Source: Novosphingobium panipatense
GTDB lineage: Bacteria; Pseudomonadota; Alphaproteobacteria; Sphingomonadales; Sphingomonadaceae
Assembly: GCF_002149965.1 (NCBI RefSeq)
Contig: NZ_MSQB01000037.1
Location: forward strand, 1,558-41,046
Length of the DNA stretch: 39,489 nucleotides
Reading direction: 5' to 3'
The translations under genes were made by a program, and so were the position numbers. Below the pieces are notes generated by a model that was not told the origin of the DNA, searched no databases, and saw only the letters and a program-made list of their open reading frames with translations. Positions 25,006 to 31,971 of this stretch are shown piece after piece; position 1 is the stretch's first letter; each line of letters opens with the position of its first letter.

Positions 25006-25020
25006 ATTCCCTTGGGGAAT
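25006..25020. promoter_or_regulatory. LysR-type box, copy 3 (ATTCC-N5-GGAAT)
   Basis: ATTCC-CTTGG-GGAAT, 97 bp upstream of the AhpD-like gene start (25118). Same dyad as the boxes at 21100-21114 and 23146-23160. Confidence 0.6.
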
Positions 25021-25117
25021 AATCTCTAGTCGCATCCCCTGTCTACGATGCCTTCACGCCAGGAGGCAAAACGCTTCTGTCACCACCGACATCGCCTCAA
25101 TCCGAAAGGAAATTCCC

Positions 25118-25684
25118 ATGACCAAGTTCACCGCATACACCGTCGAGACCGCCCCCGCAGCGGCCAAGCCGATCTTCGAGGGCGTCAAGTCCGCCTTCGG
25201 CTTCGTGCCGAACCTGCAGGCCCACATGGCCGAATCCCCCGAACTGCTCGCCGGCTATACGGCGCTCTGGGATCTGTTCTCGAAGTCGACGCTCAGCCCG
25301 ATCGAGCAGCAGGTGGTCTACCTTACCGCCAACTTCGAGAACGAGTGCCATTACTGCATGGCGGGGCATACCTCGCTGGCCAGAATGATCAAGATGGACG
25401 ATGCCACCATTGCTGCGCTTCGCGCCGGCACAACGCTGCCCGATGCCAAGCTGGAAGCGCTGCACGTTTTCACCGGCCTCGTGGTGCGCCAGCGCGGGTG
25501 GGTTTCGGATGCCGATACCGACGCTTTCCTGGCTGCCGGCTATACCCGTCAGAACGTCCTCGAAGTGGTGCTCGGCGTCGCGACCAAGGTGATGAGCAAC
25601 TACACCAACCACATTGTTCACACCCCGCTCGACGATTTCATGAATGGCAATGAGTGGACCAAGCCGGTTCCCGAAGTCGCATGA
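25118..25684 (+). CDS. Carboxymuconolactone decarboxylase / AhpD-family protein
   Basis: A 188-residue all-helical protein of the CMD/AhpD family. The redox motif is E-C77-H-Y-C80-M-A-G-H84, the CxxC-x3-H pattern of alkylhydroperoxidase D-like enzymes, which suggests peroxide or disulfide reduction rather than decarboxylation. The start at 25118 follows AAAGGAAA. Preceded by a LysR-type box and followed by a strong hairpin; it closes the second redox cluster. Confidence 0.87.
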   Translation: MTKFTAYTVETAPAAAKPIFEGVKSAFGFVPNLQAHMAESPELLAGYTALWDLFSKSTLSPIEQQVVYLTANFENECHYCMAGHTSLARMIKMDDATIAALRAGTTLPDAKLEALHVFTGLVVRQRGWVSDADTDAFLAAGYTRQNVLEVVLGVATKVMSNYTNHIVHTPLDDFMNGNEWTKPVPEVA

Positions 25685-25688
25685 TCGC

Positions 25689-25723
25689 AACGTTCCGCCC
25701 GGCCAGGCGCCGGGCGGAACGTT
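25689..25723 (+). terminator. Hairpin after the AhpD-like gene
   Basis: A perfect 14-bp stem (AACGTTCCGCCCGG with its complement) and a 7-nt loop, beginning 4 nt after the stop codon. There is no clear U-tract, but stem strength and position make it a probable terminator. Confidence 0.6.
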
Positions 25724-25890
25724 ATGGCGGGCATATCGTAGCGCGCTAGCAACCACCCCATCCCGGCTGCTGACGAACCTGCTCGGCAGGGGAAACCGGA
25801 CTGACCGGAGTTCGGCGCGTCAAATCGGCTCTCGAACGGCTGACAAGGGCGCGTTGCTGCCAAAGTCCCCGCAATATTGGAGCAGCCGCT

Positions 25891-26385
25891 CTATTCCATC
25901 GTGACCAAGCGGTGAGGTGATTCACCAATGGGCATAACTGTCACCGACACTTGCCATCGTTCCGGCGGCTTTCCGCCCATGATGATGAGTATCGGCTCAT
26001 GGGCCTGATAACGTTGGTCGGCAGCGATTTTTTCCATGGTGTGGTAATCGGAGCCGCTCGGTTCCGGCGATCCCCCCGGATGGAAGTGCCACTCCCCGAG
26101 GTAGTGCTGACCTTTATTCCAGCGCTCAGCCAGCAACTGCTTCAGGCCTGTCGGACTTCGTTTGAACCAGAACAGGCCAAACCCAGAGCCCTTCGGCTTG
26201 GGGGTTGCTTCGATCACGACGGCCGTATCGCCGCTTGGGTCGATGCTACCGATCAAGATGCCGCCCGTTTCTTTTCGACCGGCTTGTGCACACTCATCGA
26301 TCATCGCCTGGAGAGCGGAATTCGAGATCACAACGTTGAAGCGATCATCGAGACTGCGAAACGCTAAGTCACCGTGATCAGACAT
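25891..26385 (-). CDS. cap3: CBASS Cap3: JAB/JAMM isopeptidase
   Basis: A 164-residue Mov34/MPN/JAB domain metalloprotease. The complete JAMM zinc motif is visible: E39 (in KETGGILIG), then H100-x-H102 with seven residues to S110 and two to D113 (EWHFHPGG followed by EPSGSD). In type II CBASS, Cap3 cleaves the bond that Cap2 makes between the CD-NTase C-terminus and its targets, and so damps the system. The start at 26385 (MSDHGDLAF) overlaps the Cap2 stop by 8 bp; a longer upstream frame back to 26661 only mirrors Cap2 coding sequence. Last gene of the operon. Confidence 0.9.
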   Translation of the reverse strand: MSDHGDLAFRSLDDRFNVVISNSALQAMIDECAQAGRKETGGILIGSIDPSGDTAVVIEATPKPKGSGFGLFWFKRSPTGLKQLLAERWNKGQHYLGEWHFHPGGSPEPSGSDYHTMEKIAADQRYQAHEPILIIMGGKPPERWQVSVTVMPIGESPHRLVTME

Positions 26386-28159
26386 CGATGACCTCCACGC
26401 CGTCACTCGCATTGCGTCGGAAGTAGCGCAGACACCGGGTAGAATCGATGATGGCGGCCCGGCAGAACTTACTGCCGAGTGCTGCCCACTGTTGGACATC
26501 ATCTGAGGACGCTGGGAAAACAGGATGCCAGCAGCCAATGGCCTCGACGTTCGCCTCGTCGTGACGAACTGCGGGCGCACCTGCCTTAGCGAACCGGTTC
26601 TTGGCATCAATGACCGGGAAACTGCCTTCTTTGGCGCAGAATGCCAGTAATCCCTCAGCACCCCACGTCATTGATAGGCTGATGAAGGTCTTTTCATCCT
26701 GCCAGTCGAAGTCCGACAGGTGCTCAAGAGTGTCATCAGATCCAGTGCAGTCGACGATGACATCGTAACCCCGCACATTCTCGGCAAAATCAGAGGCCAT
26801 GCCTCTGTCGAACCTCATTGGAAATGACTGCAGGGCGGCATTTGGCGATACCGCGTTCAGTTTGCGCACGAGGGCGTCAGCTTTGGCATGGCCGACATCA
26901 TTCATCGAGAGAACGTGCCGCACGAGATTCCCGGTTACCAAAATCTCACCGTCCATAACTCCCACTCGATGGGCTCCGGCGCGGACGAGGTTCTCCGCGA
27001 TCGCACTTCCGAGTGATCCGGCACCAACGATCAGGATTTTTTTGCTGCTAACTTCCGGCTCCACCCCTCCTCGAGATTGCAACTGATCCGGTGCCCAGTT
27101 TTCCGTTCGAAGCCAGTTCAAAGATTTGCTCGAGCCGGCGAGCTGGCGATCCCATAATTTCCGCGATTCCTCTCGGGGCCGGAAACCATCTCGCTTTTCT
27201 ATTCGGCCCGCCAATGGCATCTTCCCTATGGCGAGCCAATGCAGCCGAGATGGCGCTTCGCCTACACGCTGTGAGTAAGGGAATCCGATCAGCAACTGAT
27301 GCGTGGCAGTCTTCCGCGAGCCGGCACGGTAGCGGGCACCAGCACGCACCATGATATCTACCAAATCGACGTTGTGGGCCATCAGGACATCTCGCAGTTG
27401 AGCCCAAGTCTTGGGAGCATCCCACGGCTCACGAACAGGGAGCACAGGCACCAGCAGCCACACGGCGCCGATCGAACTCGGAGCTGCAGCCAGAGATGTC
27501 CCCCATTCGAAGCGGCGTATGGAGTTCGAGCGATCGTCCAGAAGCTCGGTTAGCGCCCAGGTTTTAGTGGCTCCGGGGACAGATGCGATACTCGCGAATC
27601 CCCAGCGTTCGCCCACACTCGCCGCCCAGTCGAGTCCCTCGAAAACCTCGCGGAAACCGAGTGTCAGCTTGGACCCTATCCCGACGCCGGCCGGAAGTTC
27701 GTTCGCAGCGCCTTCCTCAACAAGTGCGTCTGCGGCCGCCGCATCAATCCATTGTAGTAAGCGCCCCGTCTTCCAGAGGGCAGCCGCTGCCAACTCCCGC
27801 GGTTCGTCTTCCCACTGGTCTCGACCCAAGCCATCGATCGGACGCTCAAGGCAAGGTTTGCCGTCGCGCCACATCGCGCCAGGCTCCGGCTCTGGATTGT
27901 AATCCTGATGTCGAAACGTTGTTGCGATGCCGCCAACAGCGTCCGGATAGATGAAGACGCCATCGGCCGGCTGATTAGGGCCGATGACCACGCGCCATTT
28001 GGTTTCACCAGGCATGTGTTGGCTGGGGGCGACGGAAAGGTGCGTGACAATCGCTAGATGCCAACGCCCCTTTTCATCGATCTCCCAGTCACCCTCAACC
28101 CGGATGCGCGCCTCATCGCGGATTTGCTCAGCGATGGTTTGTAGAACTGGCGGCGTCAC
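26378..28159 (-). CDS. cap2: CBASS Cap2: E2-E1 fusion, ubiquitin-transfer-like ligase
   Basis: A 593-residue protein. The N-terminal third resembles the E2-like domain of Cap2, with a candidate catalytic cysteine at C103 (RDGKPCLERP). The C-terminal half is a ThiF/E1-type adenylation domain: IVGAGSLGSAIAENLVRAGA (from residue ~377), then GVMDGEILVTGNLVRHVLS and VIVDCTGSDDTLEHL. Known Cap2 proteins adenylate the CD-NTase C-terminus, pass it to their cysteines and conjugate it to targets, which primes the cyclase. I chose the GTG at 28159, 7 nt after the CD-NTase stop; an ATG at 28312 would overlap that gene by 146 bp. Confidence 0.88.
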   Translation of the reverse strand: MTPPVLQTIAEQIRDEARIRVEGDWEIDEKGRWHLAIVTHLSVAPSQHMPGETKWRVVIGPNQPADGVFIYPDAVGGIATTFRHQDYNPEPEPGAMWRDGKPCLERPIDGLGRDQWEDEPRELAAAALWKTGRLLQWIDAAAADALVEEGAANELPAGVGIGSKLTLGFREVFEGLDWAASVGERWGFASIASVPGATKTWALTELLDDRSNSIRRFEWGTSLAAAPSSIGAVWLLVPVLPVREPWDAPKTWAQLRDVLMAHNVDLVDIMVRAGARYRAGSRKTATHQLLIGFPYSQRVGEAPSRLHWLAIGKMPLAGRIEKRDGFRPREESRKLWDRQLAGSSKSLNWLRTENWAPDQLQSRGGVEPEVSSKKILIVGAGSLGSAIAENLVRAGAHRVGVMDGEILVTGNLVRHVLSMNDVGHAKADALVRKLNAVSPNAALQSFPMRFDRGMASDFAENVRGYDVIVDCTGSDDTLEHLSDFDWQDEKTFISLSMTWGAEGLLAFCAKEGSFPVIDAKNRFAKAGAPAVRHDEANVEAIGCWHPVFPASSDDVQQWAALGSKFCRAAIIDSTRCLRYFRRNASDGVEVIDV

Positions 28160-28166
28160 AGAATGA

Positions 28167-29321
28167 TCAGGCGAATCGACCGGTGGTGCTTGGAACTGCC
28201 GCCTGAGCAGGAGCCGTGAAACCTGAGCGAGCGCGATCTCCACCCTGAGGTCCTGGGACCGGAAAGCGAGAGCCGAACAGTTCGCGCCACAGGCCAGCAC
28301 TCTCCTGAGCATCCTGTGAAAGCAATGCTTCGCGGGCAGTTTCAGCAGCGCTCTCTGCCGCTGCGTGGAACGCCTTGAAGTCGTCGACAGCCAGGCGCTT
28401 CAGCACATCGTGCTCTGGCACGCCGTGATCGGCGAGCCGGGGCTTCATACCAGCTGCCGCAAGCAATGCCCAGGTATCCCGCATCGACTCGAAAACCTGA
28501 ACAACCCCTTGGGCCATTGAGGTGGTGCCATCCTGCAAAACGTGCCCGATCATATGTTCGAGCGGGTAGCCTTTCGGATACTTAGGCAAGCTATTGCTGT
28601 TGGTCTGCCGCCACCATTTGATAGCACGGACGATATCAACGTAATTGCCATCGTTCGCTCGGTTCTTGGCAGCAGTCCATTGGATTTGTGCGAGGGGATG
28701 GGTACGGCCCCAGCCGTCGGCGTCGCGGTCCGGCAGCCAAAGCGGGTTCGGTTGCCACTTCTCACGCGGAGCATCTGCAAGCTCGACGATCTGTCGGCTG
28801 TCACCGAAAGGGCTGGGGACGAATGGTCGCCAATCTTCGTTCAACCGCCAGCTACGCGCTTCTTCCAGCGTATCGAGGGTTTCGACTGCTTGCGACCGAT
28901 ACAAACGCGTCATGAAATCGCGAGAATTCTGGTCGGACGGCAGCGCAGTGATCACCAAATCCATATCGACAAGCGACATCTCGATCCCAAATGAACGACC
29001 CTGCGGGCGCCACTTTCCGGGATACCACTTCTTCAGGAAGGGTATGAACCGATCCATCGCATCGCGGGCCGATTCAGTGGTGGAATCGATATTGGTGACC
29101 ACGACAATGTCGACGTCTGGACGCTTGTCGCCCAGCGGCCGAACCGCCGTCGAACGGCGCACGCTTCCTTGAAGGAAAGTGGACACCACAAGCCCCTTCA
29201 AGTCGTCGTCCTGACTCAGCCGATTGCGAAGCGTCGTGGAGCTGGAGCGCCAGTTTTCCTTTTGCTCGTCGGTCGGCCTAATCGCGCCGAGAAATTCTTT
29301 GAATTGCGGCTTGAGCTCCAT
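28167..29321 (-). CDS. CBASS cyclic-oligonucleotide synthase (CD-NTase)
   Basis: A 384-residue cGAS/DncV-like nucleotidyltransferase. The polymerase-beta core is clear: FLQGSVRRSTAV with G52-S53, catalytic D69-x-D71 (DVDIVVV) and a third acidic position at D119/D121 (VDMDLVITA). A helical OAS-like C-terminal half follows. The tail is flexible, rich in Pro/Ala/Gly, and ends -GRFA; an accessible C-terminal small residue is what Cap2 needs for conjugation. The start at 29321 (MELKPQFKEF) lies 1 nt after the effector stop, behind AGGA. Product nucleotide and clade cannot be told by eye. Confidence 0.9.
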   Translation of the reverse strand: MELKPQFKEFLGAIRPTDEQKENWRSSSTTLRNRLSQDDDLKGLVVSTFLQGSVRRSTAVRPLGDKRPDVDIVVVTNIDSTTESARDAMDRFIPFLKKWYPGKWRPQGRSFGIEMSLVDMDLVITALPSDQNSRDFMTRLYRSQAVETLDTLEEARSWRLNEDWRPFVPSPFGDSRQIVELADAPREKWQPNPLWLPDRDADGWGRTHPLAQIQWTAAKNRANDGNYVDIVRAIKWWRQTNSNSLPKYPKGYPLEHMIGHVLQDGTTSMAQGVVQVFESMRDTWALLAAAGMKPRLADHGVPEHDVLKRLAVDDFKAFHAAAESAAETAREALLSQDAQESAGLWRELFGSRFPVPGPQGGDRARSGFTAPAQAAVPSTTGRFA

Positions 29322-29322
29322 G

Positions 29323-30825
29323 TCAGTCGATCCTGAAGGTGGGTTCATAGGTGCCGTGTACTCGGCGGTCGAAGTCGTACTCGTAGTATGTGGAAGGCCC
29401 CATCGCCGGACGCTGCTGCCCTAAGAAGAACAGGAACCCGTTGGGCGCTGTGGCAAACACGTGGACGCGAGCCCCAATGGGAAGGCGAGCAGCGCGAACT
29501 GCCTCACCAACTTGATCGGCCAGCGCCGCGGCATGTGTTCCACCGCAGATAGCGCTTTGCGAAGGCGCTGGCGCAGCCTTCACGAGCATGGTTTTCCCGA
29601 CGGTAGGGAGATGATTAGAAACATAGTCAGCCACATCAGCTGTGGCGTCGCGGGTTAGGCTAACAACCAATGCAAGGTCTTGGCCGTCTCCACTGACCGT
29701 CGTTTCGATCGTGGCCTCTGGGCCGGCCTTGCCATCGTCAGCGCGCCAGATTGAGGTGGGAGCGCGACCTTTCTGCACCAGCTCAACATCAGCGCCGGTT
29801 TTGAGGTTAAGCACTGTGCCGGCAAGGTAAGCGAAGCTCGAATGTGCGTTGATAGTGAGCCTGATCGCTTCGCCGACATTGAGGGCGTCGCGAATAAAGG
29901 CTTCAGCCGACGGCCGGACATCGGTGTTCCAATCCTGACCTTCTATGAGATACCGTCCGTCGAAGCGGTCGAGCAGCGATAGACGGTTATCCGCGGTTGA
30001 ATCGAGATCCGCGGCGATTCCATCCCTGAAGCTGCGGATGGCGATGTTGTGATAGCGCGGCGGATCTCCGATGGTGAGCCAATTCTCATCGATGCACAGC
30101 CTGTCGAAACTGTCGCGGGTAAGATTGTTGATGCCGTTGATTTTAAGCTGTTTGGCGGCCCCATCGTACTTGAACGCCAACGCGTCGCGGCAGGTAGTGA
30201 GCCCGACGACACGAAAACGGTCGTTCACGGCATCGCGCATCTGCTCCAGAGAAACGTGACCCTCATGAATACCGAAGCCTGATAGCAGGCTGCGCAGTTC
30301 GTCATCCGACGAAAGCCCAAGATGGTCACGCCAGGTTTTCCGGACTTTTCCCATCCTGCTTTTGTCGCCGCCGCCGACAAAGAGCTTGTCCAGGCGCAGT
30401 CGCCGATCGTCGCTGGAGAGCAAATCGAGAAGCTGATCGCCGTCCTTAATCCGGTCTGTCGTGACCAGCGTAAAAGCAGCATTCTCCGGCGATTTGTCCT
30501 TGGCTTCACGGAGGCGCTGAAGAATGGAAACAGCGGTGCCGCCAGTAAATGCAGGGTCGACCAAGTCCTCGTAACCGAATCGGCCAGCGGCCACGACATG
30601 GTACTTGATCTGATAGTGGTGGATCCCAATGCGGTAACCCTGTGATCCCGGACGGGGCGGGTCATACCGCACCACGACGTCATCGAAGCCCTTCGGAAAG
30701 TCGGCCTCGTAGGACACTTCCGTCACGTTTGTTTGGTCAGGGTCACGCAGAGCCGAGGCGTGAAGCCAGAAGAAGCGGGCTTGATAATCATGCCCCTGCC
30801 ACCCAGCTACTACTGCATTAGCCAT
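29323..30825 (-). CDS. cap4: CBASS effector Cap4-like: nuclease-SAVED fusion
   Basis: A 500-residue effector. The N-terminal part (about 1-150) looks like a DUF4297/PD-(D/E)xK-type nuclease: GWQGHDYQARFFWL, E40, D48-D49 (GFDDVVV) and Q72-x-K74 (HHYQIKYH). The C-terminal part (about 285-500) is a SAVED domain, with NAHSSFAYLAGTVLNL and THAAALADQVGEAVRA, then VHVFATAPNGFLFFLGQQ and an end in YYEYDF. In Cap4, ligand binding by SAVED drives oligomerisation and non-specific dsDNA cleavage. The start at 30825 (MANAVVAGWQG) has a purine-rich leader; a frame back to 30912 adds 29 unlike residues. First gene of the operon. Confidence 0.87.
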   Translation of the reverse strand: MANAVVAGWQGHDYQARFFWLHASALRDPDQTNVTEVSYEADFPKGFDDVVVRYDPPRPGSQGYRIGIHHYQIKYHVVAAGRFGYEDLVDPAFTGGTAVSILQRLREAKDKSPENAAFTLVTTDRIKDGDQLLDLLSSDDRRLRLDKLFVGGGDKSRMGKVRKTWRDHLGLSSDDELRSLLSGFGIHEGHVSLEQMRDAVNDRFRVVGLTTCRDALAFKYDGAAKQLKINGINNLTRDSFDRLCIDENWLTIGDPPRYHNIAIRSFRDGIAADLDSTADNRLSLLDRFDGRYLIEGQDWNTDVRPSAEAFIRDALNVGEAIRLTINAHSSFAYLAGTVLNLKTGADVELVQKGRAPTSIWRADDGKAGPEATIETTVSGDGQDLALVVSLTRDATADVADYVSNHLPTVGKTMLVKAAPAPSQSAICGGTHAAALADQVGEAVRAARLPIGARVHVFATAPNGFLFFLGQQRPAMGPSTYYEYDFDRRVHGTYEPTFRID

Positions 30826-30934
30826 ACTTCTGCCCCCGAGACGAACGTATCGGGAATGGATATAGTCCTTATGCAGAACACCCGCCATGCCTGCTGCGGA
30901 AAAATTAACCAATGCATCGTTTTAGGACATGTTC

Positions 30935-30948
30935 GGCACGATCGTGCC
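30935..30948. promoter_or_regulatory. Perfect palindrome upstream of the CBASS operon
   Basis: GGCACGATCGTGCC, a perfect 14-bp dyad centred about 117 bp upstream of the effector start. It is typical of a dimeric repressor operator. No dedicated CBASS regulator (CapH/CapP or CapW) is encoded beside it, so the binder would be DUF2513 or something encoded elsewhere. Function inferred. Confidence 0.4.
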
Positions 30949-31130
30949 CCAGCTGATAAGGTTTCAGCAATCCGGGGAAATCACGGTGAAGTGATAACCT
31001 TGCGAATGGGAGAACTCGGCTCGGTCCTTCTGACGGAAGCATGGGAAGCAAGTTGACTATTTTAGCGCTGTCGGAGTTTCGCAAACGGCAACAGATACCA
31101 AGCAGTCCGTTCTTCTTATCTGTTATGGGT

Positions 31131-31169
31131 GACACGGACGGCACCCCAAGGCGACACGAACGTCACCCC
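31131..31169. repeat. Tandem 17-bp direct repeats with 22-bp period
   Basis: GACACGGACGGCACCCC (31131-31147) and GACACGAACGTCACCCC (31153-31169) match at 15 of 17 positions. The start-to-start distance is 22 bp, about two turns of the helix, so a protein would bind both copies on one face. They sit 94 bp upstream of the DUF2513 start. They may be operators or iteron-like sites from an old mobile element. Confidence 0.6.
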
Positions 31170-31262
31170 CACAGCACGACAGAGCGATCTGGGATATTCA
31201 CCCGGCATAGGCGGTTGGCACGCTAGGCGCTATGCCTCCGCTACCGCCAAACAGGAGTGAAA

Positions 31263-31676
31263 ATGCCCGGCCCGATGAAACGTGACATGGATCTGATCCG
31301 CTCTCTCCTTCTGGAAATTGAGGGTGGCAAGCGCGTCTTCCATGTCATCAGTCACGAGATCGCTGAAATGATTGGCGTCGATCCGGCACAGGCCACTGAA
31401 CCTGAAGAGGCTGACCGGCTCGACTACCACCTCGGCTTGCTGCGCGACGCAGAATTCGTCGAGTTCTATCGCGGCGGTGGCGGAGACCGGCAGGTTGAGC
31501 GGATCACCTGGAACGGTCATGAATTTCTCGACACTGTCCGCGATGGTGAAATTTGGCGGCGTACCAAGGATGGGGCAAAGAAGGTCGGAGGCGCGAGCAT
31601 TTCGCTCATGTTGGACATGGCGAAAGCCTACGGGAAGCATGTAGCCAGCGAGCGACTTGGGATCTCGTTCGAATGA
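31263..31676 (+). CDS. DUF2513 domain-containing protein
   Basis: A 137-residue protein that matches the DUF2513 pattern along its length: MKRDMDLIRSLLLEIEGGKR at the start and ITWNGHEFLDTVRDGEIWRR later. The predicted fold is a winged-helix-like module (helix, strand, HYHLGLL-type turn: here DYHLGLLRDAEFVEF). DUF2513 proteins are common on phages and mobile islands and have no established function. The ATG at 31263 sits 5 nt after AGGAG; a GTG at 31257 is also possible. It is divergent from the CBASS operon and converges on the small gene at 31687. Confidence 0.82.
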   Translation: MPGPMKRDMDLIRSLLLEIEGGKRVFHVISHEIAEMIGVDPAQATEPEEADRLDYHLGLLRDAEFVEFYRGGGGDRQVERITWNGHEFLDTVRDGEIWRRTKDGAKKVGGASISLMLDMAKAYGKHVASERLGISFE

Positions 31677-31686
31677 TCAGGACTGC

Positions 31687-31971
31687 TCAGTCCGACGCCG
31701 TACCCATCCTCGTTCTGCCGCTTCGAAGCTGACGGACGATCCCGTTATATGCTGCGTGCATGCCTTGGCTTCGCCCAATCTCATGGTCGGAGCCGGCCGC
31801 CTCCCAGAACGACAACAGCCAATCATCCGGGCAGCGTCCACGCAGCACCCATAGAGCCAAGGCAACGCCGCGCGTCTGCACCTTGGCCCGGGCAGCTGTA
31901 GCCTCGCGTAAGACGTTCAGGGCCCGGTCGATGGTGCCTGAGGTGCGCGCGTCCGCGTCAGTGGAAATCAT
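31687..31971 (-). CDS. Small conserved-looking protein at the end of the mutasome operon
   Basis: A 94-residue protein (MISTDADARTSGTIDRALNV, then ALALWVLRGRCPDDWLLSFW). The start at 31971 overlaps the dnaE2 stop by 14 bp, a coupled junction that supports a real gene. It looks compact, helical and soluble, with no transmembrane segment or recognised domain. I do not know its function; being the last gene of imuA-imuB-dnaE2 suggests a link to SOS mutagenesis or simple hitch-hiking. A longer frame reaching 32097 merely mirrors dnaE2. Confidence 0.6.
   Translation of the reverse strand: MISTDADARTSGTIDRALNVLREATAARAKVQTRGVALALWVLRGRCPDDWLLSFWEAAGSDHEIGRSQGMHAAYNGIVRQLRSGRTRMGTASD

Larger units (their letters stand above)
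30826..31262. other. Divergent control region of the CBASS operon and DUF2513 gene
   Basis: 437 bp with no supported gene. It carries a perfect palindrome (30935-30948) and a pair of 17-bp direct repeats 22 bp apart (31131-31169), plus an inverted repeat GGCATAG/CTATGCC (about 31203-31235) near the DUF2513 start. A 79-codon minus-strand frame (31144-30905) has no ribosome-binding site or family character. Promoters for both directions must lie here; I could not assign -35/-10 elements with confidence. Confidence 0.5.

Noticed and set aside
25891..30825. CBASS operon as a wholly new defence type
   Set aside because: The gene set (CD-NTase, Cap2, Cap3, SAVED effector) matches the known type II CBASS architecture; only details may be new.
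30905..31144. 79-codon minus-strand frame upstream of the CBASS effector, a possible regulator gene
   Set aside because: No helix-turn-helix pattern, no ribosome-binding site, and it overlaps palindromic and repeat control sequence.
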